Origin: ZC4RG30 sp046047615
GTDB lineage: Bacteria > Pseudomonadota > Gammaproteobacteria > Steroidobacterales > Steroidobacteraceae
Assembly: GCA_046047615.1 (NCBI GenBank)
Contig: JBJOHO010000020.1
Coordinates: 67,852 to 131,851 of the forward strand
Direction of reading: 5' to 3'
DNA length: 64,000 nt
The position numbers were made by a program, and so were the translations under genes. Below the pieces are notes generated by a model that worked only from the letters and a program-made list of their open reading frames with translations, did no database searches and was not told the DNA's origin. Below, piece by piece: positions 41,057 through 48,757 of the stretch (positions within the stretch are counted from its first letter, which is position 1; every line of letters starts with the position of its first letter).

Positions 41057-41200
41057 GTCGTCCTCCACAAAACGCTGGAATGTGCCGGTATCAGGAGGCA
41101 GCCCGGCCCCTCCGGCAGAGGCACCAGAGTGTAGGCACGCCGCAGGCGGCCGTTTTGCCGCGAGCGAAGCCCGGCTTGTCCCACGATGAAAACGCGCTGC

Positions 41201-42154
41201 TCAGCCACGCGTGGCGCTCGGTGGAATGCCGAAGCGCGCGCGGAAAGCGCGGCTGAAATGCGAGGGATTGCTGAACCCCCAGGACAGCGCGATGTCGGTT
41301 ACCGACCGCTCGCGCATGGCCGGGTTGCCCAGGTCTGCGCGGCAGCGCTCCAGCCGGCGCGCCCAGATGTGGTCATTCAGTGTCTGCTCGCCGGTGGAGA
41401 ACACCATGTGCAGGTAGCGCTTGGTGCAGTGCAGGTCGGCGGCGATGCGGTCGAGCGACAGCCGCGGATCCTGGAGGTGGCTCTCGACGTAGCTGAGGAT
41501 GCGGTCGCGCAGGTCCGCGTGCTGGCTCTGCGGTTGCGCCTTGCCCAGCTTCTCGTAGAGGGCCAGCTGGACCAGCCGTGACACCACATCCCCAAGGTCC
41601 TCGGCCCGATCGCGTGCCAGTGTCGGCAGCTCCTCGAACACCGAGGTGATGGACTGGTAGACGAGCCGGCCGATGCCGGTGCTGCCGCTGAACACACGCG
41701 CAGAAACCTGGCTGATGTCGATGTCGCCGGGCAGGTCGTCCGCGGGGATGAGGACCGCCAGCTGCTCGACCGGCTCAGGGTTGGTGACGATGTAGGGCCG
41801 CGAGGTGTCGTAGGCACTCCACTGGCCCGGCAGCAGGGTGATCAGCCGGCCATGTTGCTGGTAGGTGCTGCAGCCCTTGAGCTGCAACGCGAGCTTCAGG
41901 TAGCGGCCAACCGAATCCGCCATCGCCTTGGGCTGGCGGATCACGCGGTGCCGGCTGGCGCGGATGCGCGCGATCTTCATGCGCCCGATGTCGGCGTAAT
42001 CGAGGCTGCCATCGAAAGCGACGTCGCCGAAGGCGTCGGACTGCAGCTTGCCGATATGGCGCCAGACGTAGTCCCCCCACATGGGCAGGCGGTCCCGCGG
42101 CGGCACGACCCGCGTGCAGACGGTGCTCAGCAGTGGCGCGGCAACTTGCGGCAT
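41201..42154 (-). CDS. AraC-family transcriptional regulator (FeaR-like N-terminal domain)
   Basis: A 317-residue regulator. The C-terminal third holds the AraC DNA-binding pair of helix-turn-helix motifs, seen in LSLDRIAADLHCTKRYLHMVF and DIALSWGFSNPSHFSRAFRARFG, the latter being the family signature (given in parts: VTDIALSWGFSNPSHFSRAF, RARFG). The N-terminal part resembles the AraC_binding_2/FeaR-like effector domain (YADIGRMKIARIRASRHRVI). It sits between the flavocytochrome operon and a second MFS gene and is divergent from the latter, so it is the obvious candidate regulator of both. The ATG at 42154 is preceded by an inverted repeat about 60 bp upstream. Confidence 0.9.
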   Translation of the reverse strand: MPQVAAPLLSTVCTRVVPPRDRLPMWGDYVWRHIGKLQSDAFGDVAFDGSLDYADIGRMKIARIRASRHRVIRQPKAMADSVGRYLKLALQLKGCSTYQQHGRLITLLPGQWSAYDTSRPYIVTNPEPVEQLAVLIPADDLPGDIDISQVSARVFSGSTGIGRLVYQSITSVFEELPTLARDRAEDLGDVVSRLVQLALYEKLGKAQPQSQHADLRDRILSYVESHLQDPRLSLDRIAADLHCTKRYLHMVFSTGEQTLNDHIWARRLERCRADLGNPAMRERSVTDIALSWGFSNPSHFSRAFRARFGIPPSATRG

Positions 42155-42200
42155 GTTCAACCCCCGTTTGGCGGCATGACCGTGATTCACCCGGCCATTC

Positions 42201-42229
42201 AAGACCCTGCGTCTTGTACGCTCGTACAA
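42201..42229. promoter_or_regulatory. Overlapping inverted repeats, candidate AraC operator
   Basis: Between the divergent AraC and MFS genes, TTGTACG-CT-CGTACAA is a near-perfect dyad (42214-42229). It partly overlaps AAGAC-CCTGC-GTCTT (42201-42215). Both lie about 60 bp upstream of the regulator and 105-120 bp upstream of the MFS gene, a typical position for activator sites. Confidence 0.6.
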
Positions 42230-42333
42230 ACAATTACACCCGGGTTCGCTCTGGGTCAATCCCCCACCCTGCCGGACAAGACGCCGCGCCGCGCCCGGCG
42301 GACACTGGGCCGATACAAAAAGGGGGGGCCCGC

Positions 42334-43581
42334 ATGAGCACGTCACCATCGACGCACGACCGCCGTTACGAGTGGCAGATCGTGCTGCTGCTGAGCCTGG
42401 GCTTCGGCCTGGTCGGCCTGGACCGCTGGATCATCGCGCCGCTGTTCCCCGCCATGGCGAAGGACCTCGGGCTGGGCTACGAAGCGCTGGGGCTGGCCAG
42501 CGGCGCGCTGGGCATCGCCTGGGGACTGTGCAGCACGGTGTTCGGTCCGCTGGCCGACCGGCGTGGCCGGCGCGTCATCCTGCTGCCGGCCTTGGTGGTG
42601 TTCTCGCTGATGGCGGGCTTCACCGGCGCGGTGAACGGCCTGCTGTTCCTGCTGGTGCTGCGCACGGTCATGGGCGCCGCCGAAGGCGCCTTCCTCGCCA
42701 GCAGCGTCGCCGCCGTGGCCGATGCCTCCGCACCACAGCGCCGCGGCCTGAACCAAGGGCTGCAGCTGAGCGCCTTTCCGCTGCTGGGCTTCGGCCTGGG
42801 ATCGGTGATCGCGACGCAACTGCTGACCGTGCTGCCTTCGTGGCGCTGGGTGTTCGTCATCGTTGCGGTGCCCGGCCTGCTGCTGGCCGCGATCCTGTGG
42901 CGCGTGCTGCGTGAGCCCGCCCATCTGGCCGGCGCAGCGCCCACGGCCGGCACCGCAACGCCTGCCAAGGCGCCGGTGCCGTGGTCCACCGTGCTGGCCT
43001 CGCGCAACGTGCGCCTGGCCATGCTGTCGCTGGTCTGCGCGATGAGCGGCATCTTCGTGCTGGGCTCGATGGTGCCCAGCTATCTCGTGGACCACCTCGG
43101 CCTGCCACCCGCGCAGATGGGCCTGATCATGTCGGCCCTCGGTGTCGGCGGCTTCATCGGCGACGCGGCGGTCGGCGCGGCCTCGGACCGGCTGGGCCGC
43201 AAGCCGGTGTCCATCGGCTGCTTCGTGCTGGCGGTGGCGAGCCTGGTGCTGTTCACGCGCACTGGCGCCAACCCGCTGCAGCTGTACGTCACGCTGACGT
43301 TGGTGAGCCTGTTCTGCTTCGGCCTGCTGTCGATCATGACCGGCCCGGTCGCCACGGAGGCGGTACCCCCGGCGCTGGTGGCCTCGGCCATCGGCCTCGT
43401 GTCGGGCGCCGGCGAGATCATCGGTGGTGGTCTGGTTCCGGTGGCTGCCGGCTTCGTTGCCGGCGCCCACGGCATCCAGAACGTGTTCTGGGTGTCCTTC
43501 GTCGGCCTGGGGCTGGGCGTGCTCGTCAGCCTGTTCCTGGTCGAAACGGCGCCCCGGCGGACTGCCCCCCGCGCAGGCTAG
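42334..43581 (+). CDS. MFS transporter, aromatic-acid:H+ symporter-like, second copy
   Basis: A 415-residue 12-helix permease. The loop 2-3 motif GPLADRRGRRVIL and a matching loop 8-9 motif AASDRLGRKPVS mark it as MFS, and LDRWIIAPLFPAMAKDLGLG fits the aromatic/organic-acid uptake group. It differs in sequence from the MFS protein at 36056, so it is not a recent duplicate. It is divergent from the AraC gene and followed 49 bp later by glyoxalase I. Its leader holds A5 then G7 homopolymers just before the ATG (42317-42328). Confidence 0.86.
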   Translation: MSTSPSTHDRRYEWQIVLLLSLGFGLVGLDRWIIAPLFPAMAKDLGLGYEALGLASGALGIAWGLCSTVFGPLADRRGRRVILLPALVVFSLMAGFTGAVNGLLFLLVLRTVMGAAEGAFLASSVAAVADASAPQRRGLNQGLQLSAFPLLGFGLGSVIATQLLTVLPSWRWVFVIVAVPGLLLAAILWRVLREPAHLAGAAPTAGTATPAKAPVPWSTVLASRNVRLAMLSLVCAMSGIFVLGSMVPSYLVDHLGLPPAQMGLIMSALGVGGFIGDAAVGAASDRLGRKPVSIGCFVLAVASLVLFTRTGANPLQLYVTLTLVSLFCFGLLSIMTGPVATEAVPPALVASAIGLVSGAGEIIGGGLVPVAAGFVAGAHGIQNVFWVSFVGLGLGVLVSLFLVETAPRRTAPRAG

Positions 43582-43630
43582 ACTTCCGGCCACACGGGGC
43601 CACGGTGGCCCCGCTGGAGGACCCCGGGCC

Positions 43631-44026
43631 ATGAAGATCCTGCACACGATGTTGCGCGTCGGCGACCTGCAGCGCGCCATCGATTTCTACACGCAAGCGC
43701 TGGGGATGAACCTCATCCGCATGGCCGACCGGCCGGAGCAGCAGTACACGCTGGCCTTCGTCGGTTATGGCCGTGGCAACGACGACGGCCACGCCGAGAT
43801 CGAGCTCACCTACAACTACGGCGTGTCGAACTATGAGGCGGGCACGGCCTTCGGCCACATCGCCCTGGCCTTCGACGACGTCGCCGCAGCCTGCGAGCGG
43901 GTGCGTGCCGCGGGCGGCAAGGTGGTGCGCGAGGCCGGCCCGATCAAGGGGGGCACGCGGGTCATCGCCTTCGTGCAGGACCCCGACGGCTACAAGATCG
44001 AGTTCATCGAGGGCCAGGTCGGCTGA
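43631..44026 (+). CDS. gloA: Glyoxalase I (lactoylglutathione lyase)
   Basis: Converts the hemithioacetal of methylglyoxal and glutathione to S-lactoylglutathione. The 131-residue VOC-fold protein has HTMLRVGDLQRAIDFYTQAL, IELTYNYGVSNYEAGTAFGH, HIALAFDDVAAACERVRAAG and the C-terminal DPDGYKIEFIE. The metal ligands expected from the GloA family (His5, Glu56-like, His74-like and a C-terminal Glu) appear in place, and the QYTLAFVGYG and NYGV segments favour the nickel-type E. coli enzyme. It may detoxify aldehyde by-products of the preceding transport/aromatic module or simply be a neighbour. Confidence 0.94.
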   Translation: MKILHTMLRVGDLQRAIDFYTQALGMNLIRMADRPEQQYTLAFVGYGRGNDDGHAEIELTYNYGVSNYEAGTAFGHIALAFDDVAAACERVRAAGGKVVREAGPIKGGTRVIAFVQDPDGYKIEFIEGQVG

Positions 44027-44134
44027 CGGCGCGGCCCGCCCCGCGATCAACGACCCGGCAACGCCGTCGACTGCGCCGACGGACAAGAGCCTTCGCGGAG
44101 GACACGCGGACGCTGCGACAGCAGCGCCGAGGGA

Positions 44135-44211
44135 TGGTGGCTAGGGACGGAATCGAACCGTCGACCCCGGGGTTATGAATCCCGTGCTCTAACCGTCTGA
44201 GCTACCTAGCC
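44135..44211 (-). tRNA. tRNA-Met (elongator), anticodon CAU, CCA encoded
   Basis: A 77-nt tRNA reads on the minus strand from GGCTAGGTAGCTC to CCTAGCCACCA. The acceptor stem GGCTAGG/CCTAGCC pairs fully, anticodon CAT is at 44177-44175, and GGTTCGATTCC forms the T-loop. A G1:C72 pair rather than a mismatch marks an elongator Met tRNA. The terminal CCA is in the DNA. Confidence 0.97.
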
Positions 44212-44226
44212 GGTTTCGGGGCGCGG

Positions 44227-44256
44227 ATTGTCCGGGGGCTGGCGGCCGGGTGTCAA
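44227..44256 (-). promoter_or_regulatory. Sigma-70 promoter of tRNA-Met
   Basis: On the minus strand TTGACA (44256-44251) is followed after 18 bp by GACAAT (44232-44227), with the tRNA 5' end 15 bp further on. This is the best -35/-10 match in the window and fits a strong stable-RNA promoter. Confidence 0.8.
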
Positions 44257-44266
44257 GCCGGCCGCC
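44241..44266. terminator. GC hairpin downstream of the HDOD gene, overlapping the tRNA promoter
   Basis: GGCGGCCGG and its exact complement form a 9-bp stem with an 8-base loop, 9 bp beyond the HDOD stop on the minus strand. It is placed where a terminator of the flagellar transcript would be, though without a U-run. The loop contains the TTGACA -35 box of the tRNA promoter. Confidence 0.6.
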
Positions 44267-44274
44267 CTGCGGGC

Positions 44275-45174
44275 TCATTCGCCGAGTGCGGCCCGCAGGC
44301 TGGCCACTTCTGCCGCGGTGTCGGCGAGGATGCGCTCGGCATCCTGCTGGTCGAGGCCCATCCGCCTGAAGGCCGTGACGCCCTGCATGTTCAATTCGAT
44401 GTCCCCGGGGTGGTCCACGAAGGCGGCCATGAGGTTGGCGACGGTCAGCACGTCGCCGAGGTCGTTGGGGCCGATGTGCTGGCGCCGCAGGTCCTCGAAC
44501 TGGCCGATGGCATTCACGATGCCCTCGCCCACATCCCAGTTTTCCAGGATCGCCCTGGCAATCGGGCCGTGCCAGTCACGGACGATGCGCCGGTACGCCA
44601 CAGGATCGGCGAACAATCCAGGATGCCGCCGCGCCCGCGTGAGCACGTAGAGCTTGCCGACGCCATGCAGCAGGCCGGCCAGCAAGGCGGTGTCGGGATT
44701 CTCGGGGCTGTGGCCGCGCGCCACCACATAGCTCAGCGCCGCGACCTGCACGCTGCGATTCCACAACTCGGCCAGCGGTTCGCGCAGGGTGCGCAGGTCG
44801 GGGGCCTGGCGCATCTGGCGCATGGCGAAGGCCAGTGCCACGTTGCGGACCATGTTCAGGCCGACGCGCGTGATCGCGCTCTTGAGGTCGGCAATGCGCG
44901 GTCCGGAAGGATTGAAGGCCACGGAGTTGGCCATCGTGATCAGTTGTGCGGCAAGAGCCGGCTCGACGCTGATCACCCGCTCGATCTGCCGGGAGCTGGC
45001 GAACTCGTCAGCGAGCAGCTGGCGCAGCCGCACCACCACATCGGGGAAGGCGGGCAGCTCCAGGCGGCCGTTGGACAGCTCGCCGGCAAGTTCGCGCACG
45101 AAGGCAAAGGCGACGGGATCGGGATGCGGCGCAGCGGCAGGGGACGGCGGCGGATCGGCCATTCGGTGCATCAA
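44275..45174 (-). CDS. HDOD-domain protein
   Basis: A 299-residue single-domain HDOD protein. This helical fold is related to HD phosphohydrolases but usually lacks catalytic metal ligands and acts in signalling. Visible segments are LPAFPDVVVRLRQLLADEFA, IERVISVEPALAAQLITMAN, IADLKSAITRVGLNMVRNVA and LLAGLLHGVGKLYVL; the last matches the HD-like position, with an HG rather than HD pair, so hydrolysis is unlikely. Its ATG overlaps the DUF2802 stop as ATGA. It is the last gene of the flagellar operon and may link motility to second-messenger or cell-cycle signals; that is inference. Confidence 0.85.
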   Translation of the reverse strand: MMHRMADPPPSPAAAPHPDPVAFAFVRELAGELSNGRLELPAFPDVVVRLRQLLADEFASSRQIERVISVEPALAAQLITMANSVAFNPSGPRIADLKSAITRVGLNMVRNVALAFAMRQMRQAPDLRTLREPLAELWNRSVQVAALSYVVARGHSPENPDTALLAGLLHGVGKLYVLTRARRHPGLFADPVAYRRIVRDWHGPIARAILENWDVGEGIVNAIGQFEDLRRQHIGPNDLGDVLTVANLMAAFVDHPGDIELNMQGVTAFRRMGLDQQDAERILADTAAEVASLRAALGE

Positions 45175-45575
45175 GCGGTCTTGCGGGGTGCATGCAGTCT
45201 GACGAGCAGTTCAGCCTCGCGGCGTGTCACACCGCTGGTTTCCGCAATTTCCTCGGGCGCTGTGCCGGAGCGCGCCAGGCGCAGCGCAAGGTCATAGCCG
45301 CGCGGCTCGCGGACCGTCGTGGCGCCCAGCGTACCGCAGGCCTCGAGTTTCTCCTCCAGCCCCAGCACCCGGTGCACCAGGGCTTCCGTAGCGGTGGCCA
45401 GCGCGCCAGTGTCGCGGCGCGCCTGGGCCAGTTCCTCGAGCACACGTTGCATGTCGCGTTCGGCGGCTTGGCGCCACCGGCGGAACGTGACCGCGAAAAC
45501 AAGGAAGGCCGCCACCAGCAGCAGTGCGCGACCGAAGAAGAACAGCATGTCGTCCGGCGCCGTCATGAATTGCAT
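45171..45575 (-). CDS. DUF2802 protein of the flagellar/chemotaxis operon
   Basis: A 134-residue membrane-anchored protein. One N-terminal helix (FFFGRALLLVAAFLVFAVTF) is followed by a coiled-coil-like stretch (QAAERDMQRVLEELAQARRD) and a C-terminal helix-turn-helix-like motif (PEEIAETSGVTRREAELLVR). In Pseudomonas a DUF2802 gene closes the flagellar-chemotaxis cluster after cheW, so it is a synteny marker here although cheW itself is absent. Function unknown. It starts 54 bp after motD and overlaps the HDOD gene by 4 bp. Confidence 0.8.
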   Translation of the reverse strand: MQFMTAPDDMLFFFGRALLLVAAFLVFAVTFRRWRQAAERDMQRVLEELAQARRDTGALATATEALVHRVLGLEEKLEACGTLGATTVREPRGYDLALRLARSGTAPEEIAETSGVTRREAELLVRLHAPRKTA

Positions 45576-45629
45576 CGCATCCTCTCCCTGGGCATGGCCT
45601 TGGCCTGACCCGGCGCTGACGGATTCCCG

Positions 45630-46406
45630 TCACCGTGCGGGGGGCGCGGCCTCGACCAGAACGGAAGCAGGATCCGTGCCAGCGGGTTCGGGATCGCGGA
45701 TGAGCAGAACCACACGCCGGTTGGCGCCGCGGCCTTCGGTCGTGTCGTTGGGACGGATGGGACGGTACTCGCTGAACGCGCTGACACCCAGCCGTGCGGG
45801 ATCGACACCGTTGTCGACCAGCAGGTGCACCACGCTCGCCGCGCGCGCCGCCGACAGCTCCCAGTTGGACGGGAACTGCGCGGTGCTGATGGGCTGGTTG
45901 TCGGTATGGCCCTCGATGAGCACGGCCTTGTCGAAACGCCGCAGCGTTGTGGCAACCTTGGCCATCACAGGCGCGGCACTGGGCGACAGTGTGGCCACGC
46001 CGCTGGCGAACAGCACGTCGGTGCCGATGTCGATCTCCATGTGCCGTTCGTGGCGGCGGATGGTCACTTGCCGCGACTGCACCAGCTCGCCCAGAGCCAC
46101 CTCGAGCTCGTCGGCCAGCTGCTGCATCTGCGAGGCGTCGGCGACCGGTACGGCTGGCGGCACGGCCAGCGGGACGGCCATCCGTGCATCGCCGGTCTGC
46201 ACCGGCAGGGGCGCGGTGGGGGTGCCGCGGAATGCCGCGTTCAGCGACTCGGAAAGCACGCGGTACTTGCCCTCGTTGACGGTCGAGAGGGCGTACATGA
46301 CCACGAAGAAGGCCAGCAGCAGGGTCACCAGGTCGCCATAGGGGATGGCCCAGGCTTCGTGGTTGATGTGGTCCTCGTGCGGTGTGCGGCGTCTGCGAAC
46401 AGCCAT
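45630..46406 (-). CDS. motD: Flagellar motor stator protein MotD (MotB-like)
   Basis: Stator subunit that anchors the proton channel to peptidoglycan. The single N-terminal helix WAIPYGDLVTLLLAFFVVMY contains the essential proton-carrying Asp25. The plug/linker follows, and an OmpA-like peptidoglycan-binding domain occupies the C-terminal half (HTDNQPISTAQFPSNWELSA, RAASVVHLLVDNGV). The protein is 258 residues, usual for MotD. It is 8 bp downstream of motC, the standard pair of Pseudomonas-type second stators. Confidence 0.93.
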   Translation of the reverse strand: MAVRRRRTPHEDHINHEAWAIPYGDLVTLLLAFFVVMYALSTVNEGKYRVLSESLNAAFRGTPTAPLPVQTGDARMAVPLAVPPAVPVADASQMQQLADELEVALGELVQSRQVTIRRHERHMEIDIGTDVLFASGVATLSPSAAPVMAKVATTLRRFDKAVLIEGHTDNQPISTAQFPSNWELSAARAASVVHLLVDNGVDPARLGVSAFSEYRPIRPNDTTEGRGANRRVVLLIRDPEPAGTDPASVLVEAAPPAR

Positions 46407-46414
46407 GGCGCGGC

Positions 46415-47155
46415 TCAGTCGAGGTAACCCGACAGGCGAGTCTCGATGATGCGCGGATTCTCGCCCTGGGCGATCGCCACCAGACCCTCGATGACCATCT
46501 CGCGGATCTGGCTCTGCGCCTGTGCGACCGTCTTGAGCTTGGCCGCCATCGGCAACAGGAACAGGTTGGCGAGGCCGATGCCATAGACCGTTGCGGTGAA
46601 GGCCGCGGCGATCCCCGGCCCCAGCTTCGCGGGATCGGAGAGGTTCTGCATCACCGCCATCAGGCCCAGCACCGCGCCGATGATGCCCAGCGTCGGCGAA
46701 TAGATGCCCATGCCCTCGAAGACACGCGCCGCGCGCAGATCGGCGGCCTCACGGGTCTCCAGGTCCACCGCCAAGGTGCTGCGGATGGTCTCCGGCTCGT
46801 TGCCATCGACAACCATCTGCAGGCCCTTGCGCACGAACCCGTCCGGCTGCGCGTCGATCAATCGCTCCAGGCCCAGCAGCCCCTGCTTGCGGGAGATCTG
46901 GCTCCACTCGACCATGTCAGCGAGCAGCTTGCGCCCCCCGTGCGCCGGAGGGCGGAACACCCACGGGAAAATGGCCAGCGCACGGCGCATGACATGCTGC
47001 GGCGTCTGTACCAGGATTGCGGCCACCGTCCCCACCACAACGATCATGAAGGCGGCGGCGGACAGCAGCGCATGCAGCCCGGCACCCTTGAGCACCGCAC
47101 CCACCATCACGGCGGCGATGGCCAGCAGCACACCGGACAGGCTCAGGCGATCCAT
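46415..47155 (-). CDS. motC: Flagellar motor stator protein MotC (MotA-like)
   Basis: Membrane part of the stator. The 246-residue product has four helices (SLSGVLLAIAAVMVGAVLKG at the start, and TLGIIGAVLGLMAVMQNL and VYGIGLANLFLLPMAAKL near the end) with a large cytosolic loop. In that loop SRKQGLLGLE places Arg89 and Glu97 at the spacing of MotA Arg90 and Glu98, the residues that contact rotor protein FliG. I start at 47155, 4 bp after fliA; the longer frame runs through fliA. In relatives cheY, cheZ, cheA and cheB lie between fliA and motC, but here they do not. Confidence 0.93.
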   Translation of the reverse strand: MDRLSLSGVLLAIAAVMVGAVLKGAGLHALLSAAAFMIVVVGTVAAILVQTPQHVMRRALAIFPWVFRPPAHGGRKLLADMVEWSQISRKQGLLGLERLIDAQPDGFVRKGLQMVVDGNEPETIRSTLAVDLETREAADLRAARVFEGMGIYSPTLGIIGAVLGLMAVMQNLSDPAKLGPGIAAAFTATVYGIGLANLFLLPMAAKLKTVAQAQSQIREMVIEGLVAIAQGENPRIIETRLSGYLD

Positions 47156-47159
47156 CACG

Positions 47160-47879
47160 TCAGTCCTTGCCCAGCCACTCGCCCAGTCGCGCCCGCAGCC
47201 GCACCAGCGCCTGGCCATGCAACTGGCAGACGCGCGATTCGGTGACCTTGAGCACGGCGCCGATTTCCTTGAGGTTCAGCTCCTGGTCGTAATACAGCGA
47301 CATCACCAGGCGCTCGCGCGCCGGCAGCCCCTCGATGGCCGCCGCCAACGCGCCACGGAAGGCCGCCTGCTGGGTCTCGCCCAGCGGATCGGCACTGCGG
47401 TCGGCGACATCCTGTGCGGCCGGGATTTCTTCGAGGCTCGCAACGTGGCAGCTGGCCGCGTCGTGCATCAGCCGGTGGTACTCCTCGATCGGCAGGCCAA
47501 GGCGCTCAGCAACCTCGGCATCGCGGGCCTCGCGCTGGTGCTCGGCCTCGATCTCGCGGATGGCCGCCGCGGCATCACGCGCACGGCGATGCACCGAACG
47601 CGGTGTCCAGTCGAGCTGGCGCAGCGCGTCGAGCATGGCGCCACGGATGCGGATGCCGGCATAGGTCTCGAAGCTCGCCCCGCGCTCGGAACTGTAGTGG
47701 GCTGCTGCCTCGATCAAGCCGATCATGCCGGCCTGGATCAGATCCTCGACCTCGACCGTCGGCGGCAGCCGCCCTGCCAAGTGGTAGGCAATGCGCTTGA
47801 CGAGTTCGGCGTGCCGCAACACGAGCAGGTCGTTGTCACGGCGCGCCAAGGTGGCGCTGTAGGCGCCGACGGCATTCAC
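47160..47879 (-). CDS. fliA: Flagellar sigma factor FliA (sigma-28)
   Basis: Directs RNA polymerase to late flagellar and chemotaxis promoters. The 239-residue protein has region 2 (ELVKRIAYHLAGRLPPTVEV, EDLIQAGMIGLIEAA, YAGIRIRGAMLDALRQLDW), region 3 (PRSVHRRARDA, EVAERLGLPIEEYHR) and region 4 HTH (RLVMSLYYDQELNLKEIGAV, LKVTESRVCQLHGQAL). Its ATG overlaps the fleN stop as ATGA. I saw no obvious sigma-28 promoter inside this window, so its targets must lie elsewhere. Confidence 0.96.
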   Translation of the reverse strand: MNAVGAYSATLARRDNDLLVLRHAELVKRIAYHLAGRLPPTVEVEDLIQAGMIGLIEAAAHYSSERGASFETYAGIRIRGAMLDALRQLDWTPRSVHRRARDAAAAIREIEAEHQREARDAEVAERLGLPIEEYHRLMHDAASCHVASLEEIPAAQDVADRSADPLGETQQAAFRGALAAAIEGLPARERLVMSLYYDQELNLKEIGAVLKVTESRVCQLHGQALVRLRARLGEWLGKD

Positions 47880-48757
47880 GGCGCCGGCACCGCACGCGGC
47901 GCGGCAACCAGCCGCTCGACGAAGAACTCGAGGTTGCCGCGCGGCCGCGTGGCCGCAGGCCAGGAGAGCGCCGTCTTGGCCAGCCGCCGGAATGCGACTG
48001 CAGCCGGACTGGCCGGGTAGGCATCCAGCACGCTGCGCTGCTCCTTCACGGACTGTCGCACCAAGGGGTCCTCGGGGATTTCTCCCGAGTATTCGACCAC
48101 GACGTCGAGGAAACGCGCGGTGACACGCTCCAGTTTCCTGAACAATGTCTCACCGTCACCCGGATGCTGGGTCATGTTCGCCAGGATCCTGAAGCGGGTG
48201 AGACCGTGGTCACGGCGCAGCACCTTGATCAGTGCGTAGGCATCGGTCAGCGACGTGGGCTCGTCGCGCAACACAACCAGCACTTCCTGGGCCGCCTGGC
48301 AGAACTGGCGGACGCCGTCGGCGATGCCGGCCGCCGTGTCGACGATCAGCACGTCGATCTCGGTGGTGAGGTTGCTGAAGGCCTGCACGATGCCCAGATG
48401 CTCGCGCGTGCCAAGCTCGGCGAGCCGCGCCACACCGGAGGCCGCCGGGATGATGCGGAAGCCTTGCTTCGTGGCGACAATGGCTTCGTCCAGCGTGCAC
48501 TGCCCGCTGATGACATGCTCGAGCGTGTAGCGCGGCGTGATGCCGAGGAGCACGTCGACGTTCGCCAGCCCCAGGTCGCCATCCAGCACCAGCACGCGCT
48601 TGCCGGAGGCCGCCAGCGCCGTTGCAAGATTCACGCTCACGCAGGTCTTGCCGACGCCACCCTTGCCGCCACTGACGGCGATCACCTGTACCGGCTGCGG
48701 ATGGGCGGCCGCGCGCATGCCGGCAGCCTGCCGGGTCGTGAACTCACGCGAAGACAT
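47876..48757 (-). CDS. fleN: Flagellar number regulator FleN/FlhG (MinD-like ATPase)
   Basis: MinD/ParA-type ATPase that limits flagellar number, by antagonising FleQ in Pseudomonas. The deviant Walker A is GGKGGVGKT (residues 30-38), with VLVLDGDLGLANVDVLLGI, IDVLIVDTAAGI and ILANMTQ following. The 293-residue length is normal. The ATG at 48757 has GGAGG 8 bases upstream; a TTG 15 bases earlier is less likely. The start overlaps the end of flhF by 14 bp. The pair flhF-fleN is the marker of polar flagellation. Confidence 0.95.
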   Translation of the reverse strand: MSSREFTTRQAAGMRAAAHPQPVQVIAVSGGKGGVGKTCVSVNLATALAASGKRVLVLDGDLGLANVDVLLGITPRYTLEHVISGQCTLDEAIVATKQGFRIIPAASGVARLAELGTREHLGIVQAFSNLTTEIDVLIVDTAAGIADGVRQFCQAAQEVLVVLRDEPTSLTDAYALIKVLRRDHGLTRFRILANMTQHPGDGETLFRKLERVTARFLDVVVEYSGEIPEDPLVRQSVKEQRSVLDAYPASPAAVAFRRLAKTALSWPAATRPRGNLEFFVERLVAAPRAVPAP

